Source: Saprospirales bacterium GYS_P2D (GTDB lineage: Bacteria; Bacteroidota; Bacteroidia; Chitinophagales; Saprospiraceae). Taken from it: 64,000 nucleotides of DNA. The notes under the pieces were generated by a model. The model worked only from the letters and a program-made list of their open reading frames with translations. It was not told the DNA's origin and made no database searches. The translations under genes were made by a program, and so were the position numbers. The stretch lies in contig WUUP01000009.1 in NCBI GenBank assembly GCA_009833045.1, positions 1 through 64,000 on the forward strand, given 5' to 3'. Positions 63,870 to 64,000 of the stretch are shown here, piece after piece. Position 1 is the first letter of the stretch, and each line of letters opens with the position of its first letter.

Positions 63870-64000
63870 GTGCGAAAGCGCTTTTAGAGTTCTGACGATA
63901 TGAAAGCGCAAAGGTAGAATATCCTCCTACGATAATGGACGATTAGAATGGCTATTTTTACTAAAATGGCACGAGCGGCAATCCAGCCATACTTATGACA

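Noticed and set aside
1-64000. CRISPR arrays, tRNA and rRNA genes
   Set aside because: No regularly spaced direct repeats, no tRNA-like cloverleaf with TTCRANY and CCA-end pattern, and no rRNA signature was found on reading the spacers; a covariance-model scan would be decisive.

Overview
The window is ordinary chromosomal DNA of a Bacteroidota bacterium. Indicators are Type IX secretion (T9SS) C-terminal sorting domains on three proteins, DUF3857/transglutaminase pairs, LytS/LytTR two-component genes, ECF sigma operons, SusC-plug-like sequences, weak Shine-Dalgarno signals and a TAnnTTTG-like promoter. The style of the genes suggests Saprospiria or a neighbouring class, but that placement is inference. 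No rRNA, tRNA or CRISPR array was seen.

Layout. 1-3850: a tightly overlapping signalling operon (partial histidine kinase, full TPR histidine kinase that is its tandem paralogue, receiver protein, receiver-cyclase fusion). 4211-8715: an aspartoacylase-like hydrolase, a TrmH-type RNA methyltransferase, a ThuA-like lipoprotein gene broken by a frameshift, a Rossmann-fold oxidoreductase and a double NTF2-like exported protein. 8763-17533: an active and a catalytically dead DUF3857/transglutaminase pair, a TonB_C-like exported protein, a LytS/LytTR pair, a DUF2254 membrane protein, a LURP-one-like protein and a peptide-deformylase-like protein. 17523-20079 (minus strand): an ECF sigma / one-TM protein / tandem-plug protein operon, then cyclophilin and a MazG-like protein. 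20193-22028: a class-C beta-lactamase-fold serine hydrolase.

22089-25940 is an AT-rich accessory patch. It holds a small membrane protein, two decayed gene remnants, a 623-residue NACHT NTPase bracketed by a 9-bp inverted repeat, the tail of an IS110-type transposase, and the 3' end of a group II intron with the maturase C-terminus. This is the clearest island in the window and a plausible phage-defence locus.

25948-34623: a DUF3179 protein with an N-terminal carboxypeptidase-regulatory-like domain, then a TetR-TolC-adaptor-RND efflux operon with matching palindromes before both the regulator and the first transporter gene. 34628-45037: small envelope proteins, a DUF6909-like protein, a HEPN-like protein, a secreted M4 metalloprotease with a T9SS tail, a TerC protein and an Xaa-Pro aminopeptidase. 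45149-49612: ftsK, a ThiF/MoeB-rhodanese protein and a DinB-like protein. 49741-57124: a histidine kinase, then a four-gene unit (lipoprotein, ECF sigma, inner-membrane anti-sigma fused to an outer-membrane barrel, secreted cohesin/dockerin protein) that looks like a trans-envelope sigma switch. 57229-63869: an EamA transporter, a DUF4252-T9SS protein, a ParE-type toxin-antitoxin pair and purL.

The most unusual loci are the sigma / dual-membrane anti-sigma / cohesin-dockerin unit, the NACHT island and the sigma / tandem-plug operon.
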